Positions 18,162 to 27,999 of a DNA stretch of 64,000 nt are shown in pieces; the stretch's first letter is position 1, and each line of letters begins with the position of its first letter. The DNA is from Acetobacter okinawensis JCM 25146 (GTDB taxonomy: Bacteria; Pseudomonadota; Alphaproteobacteria; Acetobacterales; Acetobacteraceae), in contig NZ_BAJU01000003.1 in assembly GCF_000613865.1 (NCBI RefSeq), forward strand, positions 107,962 to 171,961. The letters are read 5' to 3'. The notes beneath the pieces were generated by a model that saw nothing but the letters and a program-made list of their open reading frames with translations, ran no database searches and was not told where the DNA came from. Made by a program: the position numbers and the translations under genes.

Positions 18162-19125
18162 CGCGCACCCTCGGGTCGAGAAAAAGATAGGCGGCATCCA
18201 CAACCGCGTTGGCCAGCACCACAAACACGGCAGAATACATGACAGTCGCCATAATAAGGGGCAGGTCAAGGCTGTTCAGCGCCTGATAGGTCAGGCGGCC
18301 CACACCGGGCAGGCCAAAAACAACTTCGGTGAGCAATGCTCCCCCACCCACAAGCTGGGCAAAGTCCATGCCAAAGAGCGAGACAAAGGTGATGAGTGCT
18401 GTGCGCAGCCCATGGCGGAGCAGCACACGGCTGGGGGAAAGACCCTTGGCACGGGCTGTGCGCATGAAGTCTTCCCCCATGGTCGCGACCAGATCGGCCC
18501 GGAGGATACGGCTGTAAATCCCAACAAACATGACGGCCAGCACACACCACGGAATAACCAGTGCACGGAACCACGCCAGCGGGCTTTGGGTAAAAGGTAC
18601 GTATCCCAACCCCGGCACCCACGAGAACAGCCACGTGTCATGGTAACGGTTCTGGGTAATCAGGTTGACAACCTGCCCCAGCCAGAACACGGGGATGGAA
18701 ATGCCGATCAACCCCACCATCATGAGCAGTCTGTCTATCCACGAACCTTTGCAGGCTGCGGCAAGAACACCCATACCAATGGAAAGCACCACCCAGATGA
18801 TGGCAGCACCCGTAACAAGAGAGAGCGTTACAGGTGCTGCGCGCATGATCTCGGGCACCACCAGTTCACCACGGTTGGCGTAGCTTGCCAGATCACGCGT
18901 GATGAACAGTTTTTTCATCATAATTGCGTATTGCACGGGCAAGGGGCGGTCAAAGCCGTATTCCTTACGGACTTTTTCCATGGTCTGGGGGGCTGCATTA
19001 CGCCCTGCAATGCGGGCAGTCGGGTCTGCTCCGGGGGTTGCAAAAAACACGGCAAACACCAGAGCGGAAATGCCAAACAGAACAAAAACCGTCTGTCCCA
19101 TACGGCGCAGGAGAGGCAGGATCAT
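18151..19125 (-). CDS. dppB: peptide-type ABC transporter permease, DppB type
   Basis: The 324-residue protein has about six membrane helices, the N-terminal MILPLLRRMGQTVFVLFGIS segment, and the permease signature TARAKGLSPSRVLLRHGLRTAL (EAA-like loop) that contacts the ATPases. LVGGGALLTEVVFGLPGVGRL is the usual C-terminal DppB motif. It forms the channel with DppC. It starts 15 bp after the reconstructed dppC stop and overlaps dppD. Confidence 0.88.
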   Translation of the reverse strand: MILPLLRRMGQTVFVLFGISALVFAVFFATPGADPTARIAGRNAAPQTMEKVRKEYGFDRPLPVQYAIMMKKLFITRDLASYANRGELVVPEIMRAAPVTLSLVTGAAIIWVVLSIGMGVLAAACKGSWIDRLLMMVGLIGISIPVFWLGQVVNLITQNRYHDTWLFSWVPGLGYVPFTQSPLAWFRALVIPWCVLAVMFVGIYSRILRADLVATMGEDFMRTARAKGLSPSRVLLRHGLRTALITFVSLFGMDFAQLVGGGALLTEVVFGLPGVGRLTYQALNSLDLPLIMATVMYSAVFVVLANAVVDAAYLFLDPRVRDVH

Positions 19126-19140
19126 GCGGTGCTTTTCCTC

Positions 19141-20150
19141 TCACTCACGCCGGGAGGTGTCGCGCACATCAAGCGCATCGCGCAGTCCATCGCCCAGAAT
19201 GTTCAGCGCGAGCACCACAGCCACAATGGCCAGCCCCGGAGCAATGGCCACCATCGGGCGGGTGTAAATCAGCCTTCGCCATCAAGAATAATTGTTCCCC
19301 ATGACGCAGCGGGGGCCTGCACCCCAATAGACAGAAAAGAGAGTGCACTCTCTGCCAACAGCGCCATGGCCATAAGCAGCGGCCCCATAACAACCAGCGT
19401 TGTGCTGACATTGGGCAGGATGTCATGCAACACAATGCGCCAGCGTGGCACGCCAAGGCAGCGGGCTGCAGTAACAAATTCGGCCTGGCGCAGGGCAATG
19501 ACCCGCCCGCGCACGGGCCGTGCGGCATAAGGGACATAGACCAGAGCAATAATAACAATGGGAATGAGCAGGTTGTCAGCCTCGATTACAAACGGACCGA
19601 TGCGCAGGTTTGAGGTAATTGTGACAATAGAGAGTGAGATGGCAAACAGGTAAACCGGTACTGCCCACATAATATCCATGAGCCGGCACAAAACCATGTC
19701 CGTAATGCCACCAAAAAAACCGGCGACAATGCCCACTGCTCCAGCCATGATAAGGCACAGAACTGCGGCTGAGAAGGAAATTAGCAGCGAGTTGCGGCCC
19801 CCGTAAAGCAGGCGGGCCATAATGTCACGACCCTGACTGTCCGCTCCCAGCAGGTATGTGGTGTGGCCCGTTGGGCCAATGGGGCTAAGGCCCAGATGCA
19901 GCGGGTTGTCATTGGGCTGCATAATATCCGTTTCCTGCCCGTCGAGCATAATGGTCCCCGCGACATTGGAGACAAACGGGTCCACATGGGCAATGTGGCG
20001 GGCATAAAACGGGGCGCACAGGCAGGCCAGCACAATCAGGCCAAGAACCGCAAGGGAGGCAAGGGCAGAGCGGTTGCGCAGTAACGAGCGCAGAGCACTT
20101 TGCCATGGTCCGGCGGAGGTTCGGGGCGTGTCGGACGGCTTGGTCATCAT
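19141..20150 (-). pseudogene. dppC: peptide-type ABC transporter permease, DppC type, frameshifted
   Basis: The main frame encodes 293 residues: an N-terminal helix, LLGADSQGRDIMARLLYGGR, the ATPase-contact loop TAARCLGVPRWRIVLHDILP, and SFLSIGVQAPAASWGTIILD, then stops. The final helix is in another frame (MVAIAPGLAIVAVVLALNI, then LGDGLRDALD) down to 19141. One added base at about 19271-19277 (a C pair read as a single C) rejoins them into about 336 residues with the normal DppC end. It begins 13 bp after the uup stop codon. Confidence 0.83.
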
Positions 20151-20163
20151 GCTAGATGTGTTT

Positions 20164-21971
20164 CTATTCTGCCAACAGAGCTTCGCGCTTCATTTCCAGT
20201 TCAAGCCACTGCTCCTCACACTCGGCCAGTCTGGTCTCTATTTTGCCAAGTTCGACCATATGGCGGTCAAAGGCCTTGGGGTTTTTGGCGTAAAGGTCGG
20301 GGTCGGCCATGCCTGTGCGGTGGATGCTGGCTTGGGCTTCCAGTTTTTCCATCTCCAGTGGCAGATTGTCCAGCGCGTACTGGTCCTTGTAACTCAGCTT
20401 GCGTGTTGCCTGTCTGGTGGGCTGTTCGCGTGGTTTGGCAGGCTCGGCACTAGGGATAGTCGGGGTGTTTTCTAGCGGTTGCAGGTTCCGCTGCACCAGC
20501 ATGTCGCTGTAGCCCCCTGCGTATTCAACCCATGTGCCTGTGCCATCGGCTGCCAGCACGGAGGTCGCAATACGGTCGAGAAAATCGCGGTCATGGCTGA
20601 CCAGTAGGACCGTGCCACTGTAGGTGCAGAGCATATCCTGCAAAATATCCAGTGTTTCCAGGTCCAAATCGTTGGTGGGTTCGTCCAGAATCAGCAGGTT
20701 GGAGGGCTTGGCCAGTGCGCAGGCCAGCATCAATCGGCCACGCTCCCCGCCAGACAGGGCGCTTACAGGTGTTCTGGCCTGTTCTGGGCGGAAGAGGAAG
20801 TCCTTCATATACCCGATAACATGCCGTTTTTCGTCCCCGATCTGCACCATGTCGCCACCGCCATCGGTCAGGGTTTCGGCCAGTGTGCGTTCGGGGTTGA
20901 GTGTGCGGCGCTGCTGGTCCAGCGTGACCATGCTGAGTGATGGCCCAAGGGCTATGGTGCCACTATCGGGCTGGTCGCCCCCGGTCAGCAGACGCAGCAG
21001 GGTTGTTTTGCCCGCGCCATTGGCCCCGACAACGCCAAGCCTGTCCCCGCGTAGCACACGCAGGTTCAGGTTATTGATGACACGTTTGTCACCCCATGAC
21101 TTGCACACGTTTTCCGCCACCGCCACAAGACGGCTGGAGGTAGAGGCCGACTGGGCGTTCAGTGTGACCGTACCCGGTGCGCGCACGGCCTCCCGTCGGG
21201 CGGTGCGCAGGGCGGCCAGTTCGCGCACACGGCGGACGTTGCGTTTACGCCGGGCTGTCACGCCGTAGCGCATCCAGTCTTCCTCGCGCGCAATCTGGCG
21301 GTCCAGTTTGTGGGCGTCGCGCTCCTCCTGCTCCAGCACCTCCTCACGCCAGGCTTCAAAGCGGTCGAAGCCTTCATCAAGCCTGCGGGTAATCCCCCGG
21401 TCCAGCCATACAACCGAGCGTGACAGGGTAGAGAGCAGGCGCCTGTCATGGCTGATCATGACCATGGCGCAGCCAAGGCTGAGCAGTTCACGTTCCAGCC
21501 ATTCAATGGTTGGCATGTCCAGATGGTTGGTTGGTTCGTCCAGCAGCAACACATCGGGGGCGGCAGCCAGCACACCGGCAATGGCGCAGCGTCGTGTTTC
21601 CCCGCCCGAGAGGTGGGATGTGCTCTCCTGACCTGTCAGGCCGAGGGCGTCCAGCATGGGGCCGGTACGCCATTCCATATTGGGGTCATCAATCTGGGCG
21701 GCAACGTAATCTGCTGTCGTGGAGTATGCACTCAGGTCCGGCTCTTGCGGGAGGTAGCGCAGGGATGCACCGGGCTGGAGGAACACGCTGCCTGCATCTG
21801 GCTGGATGAGCCAGCTGCAATTTTGAGCAAGGTGGACTTACCCGATCCGTTACGCCCGACAAGGCAGACTCGCTCGCCTTTGCCAACAGCAAACCCCGCA
21901 CCATCAAGGAGCGGTTTGCCGCCAAGGGTTAGGGTAATGTCTTGCAGGTGCAGGAGGGGAGGTAGCGCCAT
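20164..21971 (-). pseudogene. uup: ABC-F ATPase Uup, frameshifted
   Basis: The gene encodes two ABC domains. The first frame holds Walker A LVGRNGSGKSTLLKIAAG and then breaks; the second frame continues with the rest of domain 1 (HLSGGETRR, LLLDEPTNHLD) and a complete domain 2 (GVVGANGAGKTTLLRLL, ALSGGERGRLMLACAL, LILDEPTNDLD). A C-terminal coiled-coil region (LSYKDQYALDNLPLEMEKLE) identifies Uup rather than other ABC-F members. Changing GGCTC to GGCCTC at about 21810 restores AAGLIQPDAGSVFLQPGAS and roughly 602 residues. ABC-F proteins act on ribosomes, and Uup has also been linked to genome stability. It lies directly upstream of the dpp genes. Confidence 0.83.
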
Positions 21972-22039
21972 AACAGATAGCCAGCCGTTCCAGAATGAAG
22001 GTCGATAGAGGGTTCTGGCAGCTTTTTACCCAAAACAGA

Positions 22040-22789
22040 TCAGGTCTGAGCCACACCCACACTGCTTACGGCCTGATAGGTGGCAACGGCAAGGGTTAAG
22101 GGGTCAAACGGTTTGGTAATAACAAAACAGGGCTCCAGTTTTTCTCCCGTCAGCAGCCTTTCCGGGTATGCGGTCACATAAATGACCGGAACCTTGAAGT
22201 TTGCCGTAATTTCGGCCACCGCAGCCATGCCATCCCCGCCTGGGCCTAAATTGATGTCGGCCAGAATAAGGCCGGGCCTAGTCTGGGCGGCAAGCTGGAT
22301 GGCGTCGGCCTGCGTGTGGGCAATGCCTGCCACCTTATGGCCGCACTGCATGACCAGTAGTTCTATATCCATGGCGATGATCGGCTCATCCTCAATAATC
22401 AGGACCGATGTCTGCACGCCTTTATGGAGCTGCTTTTGTGCGCTTTCCAGTTCCTGCAATGCCACGTCATGGGGGAGGCCAATAATGCGGGCTGCAATGT
22501 CCACATTGATTTCTTCAAGTGTCGTCAGCAGCAGCAACTGCCGCTGGGAGGGGGAAAGGCCAGACCCCTGCGTGCTCCTGCGCGCCTCATCCACTGTATA
22601 AAGGCGCGAGATCGCCTGATAAAGCTGGAGCAGGGGCGTCAAGCCTTCCGTCGGAGGCTGGGATGTCATGCTTCTCAGGCTTTGTGCGACCAGCAGGTCG
22701 CCTTCAGGCTGGTTGCCGGTCAGGGCGCGTGCGTAACGTCTGCCATAAGGGAGAGCCCGGATCAGCCCGTCACGCACTGACTCTGACAT
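22040..22789 (-). CDS. phyR: general stress response regulator PhyR
   Basis: The 249-residue protein has the PhyR plan: an N-terminal sigma-factor-like domain (residues 1-125, with a degenerate region-4-like segment) and a C-terminal receiver domain (SVLIIEDEPIIAMDIELL, phospho-acceptor aspartate in LILADINLG, conserved lysine in VITKPFD). When phosphorylated, PhyR sequesters NepR and frees the EcfG sigma factor. AAGGAG precedes the ATG. It is divergent from the sigma-sigma-nepR-kinase genes across 146 bp, which hold both promoters. Confidence 0.92.
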   Translation of the reverse strand: MSESVRDGLIRALPYGRRYARALTGNQPEGDLLVAQSLRSMTSQPPTEGLTPLLQLYQAISRLYTVDEARRSTQGSGLSPSQRQLLLLTTLEEINVDIAARIIGLPHDVALQELESAQKQLHKGVQTSVLIIEDEPIIAMDIELLVMQCGHKVAGIAHTQADAIQLAAQTRPGLILADINLGPGGDGMAAVAEITANFKVPVIYVTAYPERLLTGEKLEPCFVITKPFDPLTLAVATYQAVSSVGVAQT

Positions 22790-22935
22790 GACAAATCTCC
22801 TTATGATTAGGTCTATGGTAAAAACATACGATAAAGCAATGATGCCACGGAGCGGCGTTTGCCGAAAGGGGATGAATCCTGATTAACACACCAAATCCCG
22901 ATCAGGGCGATGCGCGTCCGGGGTTCAGGGCGGAA

Positions 22936-23421
22936 TTGCTGGCAATTTTACCGTCCCTGCGCGGCTTTGCCCGTTTTTTGGCGCGCGATCCCGCTCTGGC
23001 GGATGATCTGGTGCAGGAGACCGTTTTGCGCGCGCTGGATCGTATGGTGCAGTTTGAGGCAGGTAGCAGCCTGAAGGCGTGGTGCTTTACCATTTTGCGC
23101 AATCTTTTTCTCGAACAGAAGCGGCGCGGTAAAAAAGAGCGTGAGGTGCTCGCCCATTACGAGCAGCAGCCGCCATCACGGGTTGTCAGCCCGGCGGACG
23201 GACGGCAGGAGGTGCAGGAACTTGAGGTGATGCTCTGGCAGCTCACACCCCTACTGCGCGAAGCACTGGTGCTGATCGGCGCACATGGCATGACCTATGC
23301 CGAGGCGGCAGAAATCTGCGAGGTGGATGTCGGTACCATCAAGGCGCGTGTCTCCCGCGCCAGAACCATGTTGCACAGGCTGGCCCGGCAGCAGGCGGGG
23401 GAGGATGGGGCTGAGGCATAA
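22936..23421 (+). CDS. EcfG-like RNA polymerase sigma factor (first copy)
   Basis: The frame encodes region 2 (ARDPALADDLVQETVLRALD, then LKAWCFTILRNLFLEQKR) and region 4 (LREALVLIGAHGMTYAEAAE, VGTIKARVSRARTMLHRL). With the TTG at 22936 it has 161 residues, but the frame stays open upstream to an in-frame TGA at 22873-22875 with sigma-like residues (FRAELLAILPSLRGFARFL). The only possible earlier starts there are CTG 22879 or ATT 22882, which lie 7-10 bases after an AAAGGGG motif. The true start is therefore uncertain. It is the first of two tandem EcfG-like sigma genes facing phyR. Confidence 0.8.
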   Translation: MLAILPSLRGFARFLARDPALADDLVQETVLRALDRMVQFEAGSSLKAWCFTILRNLFLEQKRRGKKEREVLAHYEQQPPSRVVSPADGRQEVQELEVMLWQLTPLLREALVLIGAHGMTYAEAAEICEVDVGTIKARVSRARTMLHRLARQQAGEDGAEA

Positions 23422-23525
23422 ATGCTCTCGTTTTCGTGATAATAAAAATTATCGTCGGATGTAACTTTGGCCCTGCGCCGTTCATTGCTCCGTTAAATGA
23501 TGGAAGAAGAAGCGGAGTAAAAACA

Positions 23526-24122
23526 ATGACAGCCTCATCATTCCACGATCAGGTCATCGCCATTCTGCCCAAGCTGCGTGTGCAGGCGCTGGCCCTGACC
23601 CGTAACCGCACCACGGCGGAAGATCTGGTGCAGGACGCCGTGTGCAATGCTCTGGCCGCTCAGGCAAGCTTTATTCCGGGTACCAATTTTGGGGCATGGA
23701 TGCACCGTATCCTGCGCAACCGCTTTATTTCCGACCTGCGTAAAAAGCGCGAAACCACAGATATTGATGACGCTCCGCAGTCCATGCTCGCGGTGGCTGC
23801 CCGCCATGATGACCGGCTGTCCCTTATGGAGTTGGATGCAGCGCTTGCACGGCTGCCAGATGACCAGCGGGAAGCTTTGGTGCTGGGGGTTCTTGAAGGA
23901 ATGAGCTATCAGGAACTGGCAGAAATGTCTGGTTGCGCGGTAGGTACGGCCAAAAGCCGCGTTTTCCGCGCCCGGCGTCAGCTGGAAGTCTGGTTAACAG
24001 GAGAAGAATCCGTGTCCGATGCGGGTGGTCGCAGGCACAGCGAGCGTGTGCAGGCAAAGGCGGCAAAAAAAACGGGCCATGCGCGAGCGGGTTCTTCGCA
24101 CATGAGTGTTGCTACAGTCTGA
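23526..24122 (+). CDS. ecfG: EcfG-type general stress sigma factor (second copy)
   Basis: This 198-residue sigma factor has a typical EcfG N-terminus (FHDQVIAILPKLRVQALALT), region 2 (TAEDLVQDAVCNALAA, NFGAWMHRILRNRFISDLRK) and region 4 (LPDDQREALVLGVLEGMSYQ, CAVGTAKSRVFRARRQLE). A basic tail of about 35 residues follows. GGAG lies eight bases before the ATG. nepR starts two bases after its stop, so sigma and anti-sigma are translationally close, as usual in alphaproteobacterial stress loci. It is the better EcfG candidate of the two. Confidence 0.88.
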   Translation: MTASSFHDQVIAILPKLRVQALALTRNRTTAEDLVQDAVCNALAAQASFIPGTNFGAWMHRILRNRFISDLRKKRETTDIDDAPQSMLAVAARHDDRLSLMELDAALARLPDDQREALVLGVLEGMSYQELAEMSGCAVGTAKSRVFRARRQLEVWLTGEESVSDAGGRRHSERVQAKAAKKTGHARAGSSHMSVATV

Positions 24123-24124
24123 GC

Positions 24125-24400
24125 ATGGTGCAGGCTGAGCTTGAAAGATGCAGGTCCGGCACGGATGACATGCCCGCCCCGCAGGTTGCCGCGCCACAGA
24201 CACAACGGCAGGACCCTAGGTTTGGAATGGGAAAGAGTATGGACGGCGCTCCCCCCCGCAAAGGCAGGCAGTCTCGGGATCAGGCTTTTGATGTCTGGCT
24301 GAAGCGTGGACTGCACCAGCTTTTTGATGACGTTGTTAATGAACCTGTGCCCGAAGAGCTGCTGAAGCTGATAGAAGAAGACCGGAGCAGGCAGGACTGA
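24125..24400 (+). CDS. nepR: NepR-like anti-sigma factor
   Basis: The frame encodes 91 residues from ATG 24125. The last 45 (AFDVWLKRGLHQLFDDVVNE, then PVPEELLKLIEED) match NepR, which forms helices binding EcfG or phosphorylated PhyR. NepR proteins are usually 60-70 residues, so internal starts at ATG 24229 or ATG 24241, each with purine-rich sequence ahead, are also possible. It acts in the cytoplasm as the switch between sigma factor and PhyR. The kinase gene begins 6 bp downstream. Confidence 0.85.
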   Translation: MVQAELERCRSGTDDMPAPQVAAPQTQRQDPRFGMGKSMDGAPPRKGRQSRDQAFDVWLKRGLHQLFDDVVNEPVPEELLKLIEEDRSRQD

Positions 24401-24405
24401 GCCGT

Positions 24406-26176
24406 TTGTCTGTCTTTTCCTTGCTAGGGCAGGGCGCGCGGCGCGCGGGTGCTCTGCTTATGTCCGGTCTGGGGCGGGTGTTTATCACCACCAGTGCGCG
24501 TATGCGGGTGCTTATCTGCCTTTCGGGTATTCCTGTGCTGAGCATTGGCGCAGTCCTTGCTCTGCGCAATTATCAGGAAGTCAGGATTGGCAGCGCGCAG
24601 CGCGCGGTTGCGGCCATCATGCGGCTGGACCAGCAGTTCCGGCATGATACGGACCGCCTGCGCAGCGCGCTGGAAACCATTGGTAATATGGATCTGACCA
24701 ATGATCAGATCGTGCATGCCCTCAAGCTGGCGGAAACCATTAGTGGCCAGCGTTACTGCTTTCTGGCCGTTCTGAATGAGCGCGGACAGAAACTCGATTC
24801 TGTTTCTCCTTCAGGTCGCTCCTGTGCTGAGGTGGGGACTCTTACGCCCCCCGCGCGCATTAACGCGACGGTTATGGAAGCCGTACAAAAAAGTGGTGGG
24901 GGGGAAGATAATGGCGCGTTTTTGCGCATAACCGTGCCTGCTGCTTTTCTGGCTGAACCAGAAGCGCACGGCTATCTGGTTGGAATTTTGCAAATATCGC
25001 GCACGCGGGCGTATTTGGGGGGGTGTCTCGGGGTGGGAAGCCTTCTCGGATGATACAAACCCCGTTCAGGCATGGTTGCTCATGCATGACGGGGAGCTCT
25101 TCCCGGTCTGCACCAATTGCAACTGGGAGCCGCCGCCTCCTGAACTGGTGTTCCGTCTGAAGGAAAAGCTGGAAAAAAGTGACCGTTCCGTTGTGTCCTT
25201 TCCCTCCATGCAGGGCGGGTACGCTCTGGGCGGTATTGCCGGCGGGGCTGATATATTTGTCTCCACCCAGCGCACCCCCATGGAGGCTGACGCCCTGCGG
25301 GCCATGGTGTTCCAGATCGCTGCGTTGCTGTTCTTGCTGGCCGCAGGGTTGGTGGGGGTGACGCTCGCGGCCAACATTGTGCTGGTCTGGCCCCTGCGCC
25401 GCCTGACCCATTCCGTGCGGAAATGGCAGATGGAAGGGGTGTTCGACGGTCGGGTCACGCGCTCCATGCCCCTTGAACTGCAAAGGCTGGGGCAGGCTTT
25501 TACGCGGGCGACGCAGCGCCTCTCCCGCCATGAGGCGAGGTTGCAGAAGGCTATGGCGCATCAGGAACTCCTGATGAAGGAGATCCACCACCGGGTGAAA
25601 AACAACCTGCAGATCGTGGCGTCCCTGCTCAACCTTCAGGCCAACCAGATTGCCCATCCGGAGGTCAAGGCGGAGTTCGCACTGGCCCGTGACCGAATCC
25701 GCGCACTGGCAACGCTGCACCGCACACTCTACGCCGAAGATACGCTGACCAGCCTGAACATGGCCGTTTTCCTCAAGGACCTGTGTGAGCAGACCTTCCA
25801 TGTGGCGGGCGAGGCAGATGCAGGGCGTATCCAGCTACAGGTGGAGTCAGACAGTTTCTGGATGGACCCGGATCAGGCGGTGCCTCTGGCGCTGATCGTT
25901 ACCGAGGTCGTTACCAATTCGATCAAATATGCTTTTCCCGACGGTCGGGAGGGCGTTATTCATGTACGCCTGACAAAAAATGGCAGTTTGGTCACATTAA
26001 GTGTCGGTGATAACGGCATTGGCTGCTCGTTCGACCCAGCATCTGGCACACCGGGCATCGGGCTCAAGCTCATTCACGGTTTTGCCAGACAGCTCAAGGC
26101 ATCTTTGAGCTATAGTGGAAAAGAGGGCGTGCTGTTCACGCTGGTCATGCATCTGGATAAAGCACAAAACCCCTGA
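24406..26176 (+). pseudogene. membrane sensor histidine kinase (HisKA_2), PhyK-like, frameshifted at a G7 tract
   Basis: The first frame (to 25053) gives a membrane helix (MRVLICLSGIPVLSIGAVLA) and the start of a periplasmic sensor. The next frame continues the sensor, a second membrane helix (IAALLFLLAAGLVGVTLAAN), the HisKA_2 dimerisation domain with phospho-acceptor histidine (KEIHHRVKNNLQIVASLL) and an HATPase (VTNSIKYAFPDG, GDNGIGC). Removing one G from the G7 run at 25017-25023 gives continuous RAYLGGVSGWEAF and a kinase of about 589 residues. HisKA_2 kinases next to nepR-ecfG usually phosphorylate PhyR. The TTG 24406 start is uncertain; an ATG lies at 24460. As written, no full kinase is made. 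Confidence 0.82.
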
Positions 26177-26276
26177 AAAATGTGCCTCCATGGGACGCTG
26201 GCATGCCATGGGCGCAGCCGGGACTGGCGATCTAAACTGTTGCGTCCTTGGCAGAGCAGTATAAACGCTGTCTGTC

Positions 26277-27998
26277 ATGAGGAACGAGAAAGCAGCAATA
26301 CGTAACTGGACGCGCCTCCAGTCGCGTCTTGGTCGTCAGGCAGCGCGATCAGTGGTGGGGTCCGGGCTGCTCTCCAGTCTTGCCGGGATTGGGCAGGCTT
26401 GGTGTGTGGCGGTTGTTCTTGGGCATGCCCTTGTGGGGTGGCAGGGAGCAGCGGAGGGGCGTGCTTTTCCTGCATGGCCTTTTCTGCTCTTCCCCGCATT
26501 GGCCATTCTGCGCGCACTGTGCATGATACAGGCAGATATAGCTGCCGCACGTGCAGGCATTGTGGCCCGCCGCCGCCTGCGGGGCGAGGTCGTGGCCGCT
26601 ATTCTGGCCGGTGGTCCCGCATTGCTGCGTCGTACGCATAGCGGTGTGCTGGCATCACTTGCGGTGGACCGGATAGAAGCGCTGGATGGTTTTTTTGGCC
26701 GCTGGGTGCCCGCATCCGTGTTGTGGATGGCAGCGCCCGTGGCCATTCTTGTGCCCGTAGGCATTATGCAGCCCCGTGCTGCCCTGATTTTGGGGCTGTG
26801 TGGTATAGCCGTGCCGGTCGGGCAGGCTATATTTGGTATTGGCGCAGCTGTCGCCTCCCGCAACCAGTTTTTGGCCATGACGCGGCTTCAGGCCCGCTTT
26901 CTTGACCGCATCAAGGGTATTGCCACCATTGTTCTGGCTGGCCGTACGGAGGATGAGACCCAGCGTCTGGCGGACGCTGCGGATGAACTGCGTGTGCGGA
27001 CCATGAAGGTGCTGCGGATGGCATTTCTGTCTTCCGCTTCCATTGATTGCGCCATGGTGGGGGCTTTTATCCTGCTTGCCGTGCTGGACGGTCGGCAGGC
27101 ACTGGCCATGCAGGCCAATGGGCCATCCCCGGCTTTGCAGCAGGTTGTTGTTGCCAGCCTTTTTGCCCTGCTGGCTGTGCCGGAATTTTTTGCTCCCCTG
27201 CGCAGCTTTGCCCTTGCCTATCAGGACCGCGCTCACGCGCAGGGTGCTGCGACAGCGATACTCGACCTGCCGGAAGTGACTGAACGCCCGGTGCTGGACG
27301 GGGCCAGAACGGTTAACGCCAATGGCGTGATGGTCGCGTTTGATGATGTAGGCTTTACGTGGGACCCTGCACGTGGTCCGGCACTGGAGCACGTGACCTT
27401 TACTGTGCCAGCGGGGGAAACGCTGGTGCTGGCCGGACCGTCCGGTGCAGGCAAGTCTACCATCATGGAGCTGCTACTGGGCTTTATTGCTCCGCAGAGC
27501 GGGCGGGTGCTGTTTAATGGGGCACCTTTGCAAACAATCGTCCCGGATGCGCTTTCCCGCGTTGTGTCATGGATCGGGCAGAAGCCTGTTTTGTTTGCGG
27601 GTACTTTGCGGGACAATATCCTGTTCGCCAAACCGGATGCAGAAGAGCGTGAACTGGCAAGTGCCTTGCGCTCTGCCGCAGTGGACGAATTTTTGCCCAC
27701 TCTGCCCGATGGGCTGGACACGCATATAGGCGAGGGTGGGTTTGGCCTTTCTGGCGGTCAGGCGCAACGCGTGGCCATTGCGCGTGCGTATCTTAAAAAT
27801 GCTCCGGTTCTGCTGCTGGATGAGCCAACGGCCCATCTGGACCCGGTGACCGAAAAAAGTGTTTTTGAAAGCCTACAACGTCTTGCTGTTGGCCGAACGG
27901 TTATTCTGGCCACGCATTCGGCTGCCGCGCATATGTTTAAGGGGCGGCGGATAGACCTGCAGAACGGGCGGGTCGTTAACCGGCAGGGGGCTGCATAA
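26277..27998 (+). CDS. cydD: ABC transporter CydD, half of the CydDC exporter
   Basis: The 573-residue protein is an ABC exporter half: about six membrane helices in residues 20-300, then an ATPase with Walker A LAGPSGAGKST, signature LSGGQAQRVAIARAY and Walker B VLLLDEPTAHLD. CydDC exports glutathione and cysteine to the periplasm and is needed to assemble cytochrome bd oxidase. CydD rather than another exporter is indicated by its partner, which starts two bases downstream. The N-terminal region is very alanine- and arginine-rich. Confidence 0.85.
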   Translation: MRNEKAAIRNWTRLQSRLGRQAARSVVGSGLLSSLAGIGQAWCVAVVLGHALVGWQGAAEGRAFPAWPFLLFPALAILRALCMIQADIAAARAGIVARRRLRGEVVAAILAGGPALLRRTHSGVLASLAVDRIEALDGFFGRWVPASVLWMAAPVAILVPVGIMQPRAALILGLCGIAVPVGQAIFGIGAAVASRNQFLAMTRLQARFLDRIKGIATIVLAGRTEDETQRLADAADELRVRTMKVLRMAFLSSASIDCAMVGAFILLAVLDGRQALAMQANGPSPALQQVVVASLFALLAVPEFFAPLRSFALAYQDRAHAQGAATAILDLPEVTERPVLDGARTVNANGVMVAFDDVGFTWDPARGPALEHVTFTVPAGETLVLAGPSGAGKSTIMELLLGFIAPQSGRVLFNGAPLQTIVPDALSRVVSWIGQKPVLFAGTLRDNILFAKPDAEERELASALRSAAVDEFLPTLPDGLDTHIGEGGFGLSGGQAQRVAIARAYLKNAPVLLLDEPTAHLDPVTEKSVFESLQRLAVGRTVILATHSAAAHMFKGRRIDLQNGRVVNRQGAA

Positions 27999-27999
27999 C

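Noticed and set aside
17863..19530. A 555-codon open frame on the plus strand
   Set aside because: It lies antisense to dppD, dppB and dppC, has a His/Gln/Gly-rich composition without domains, and reflects the codon bias of the real genes.
22790..22935. Search for an EcfG-type promoter (GGAAC-n16/17-CGTT) between phyR and the first sigma gene
   Set aside because: No acceptable match was seen on either strand by eye; a matrix scan would be needed.
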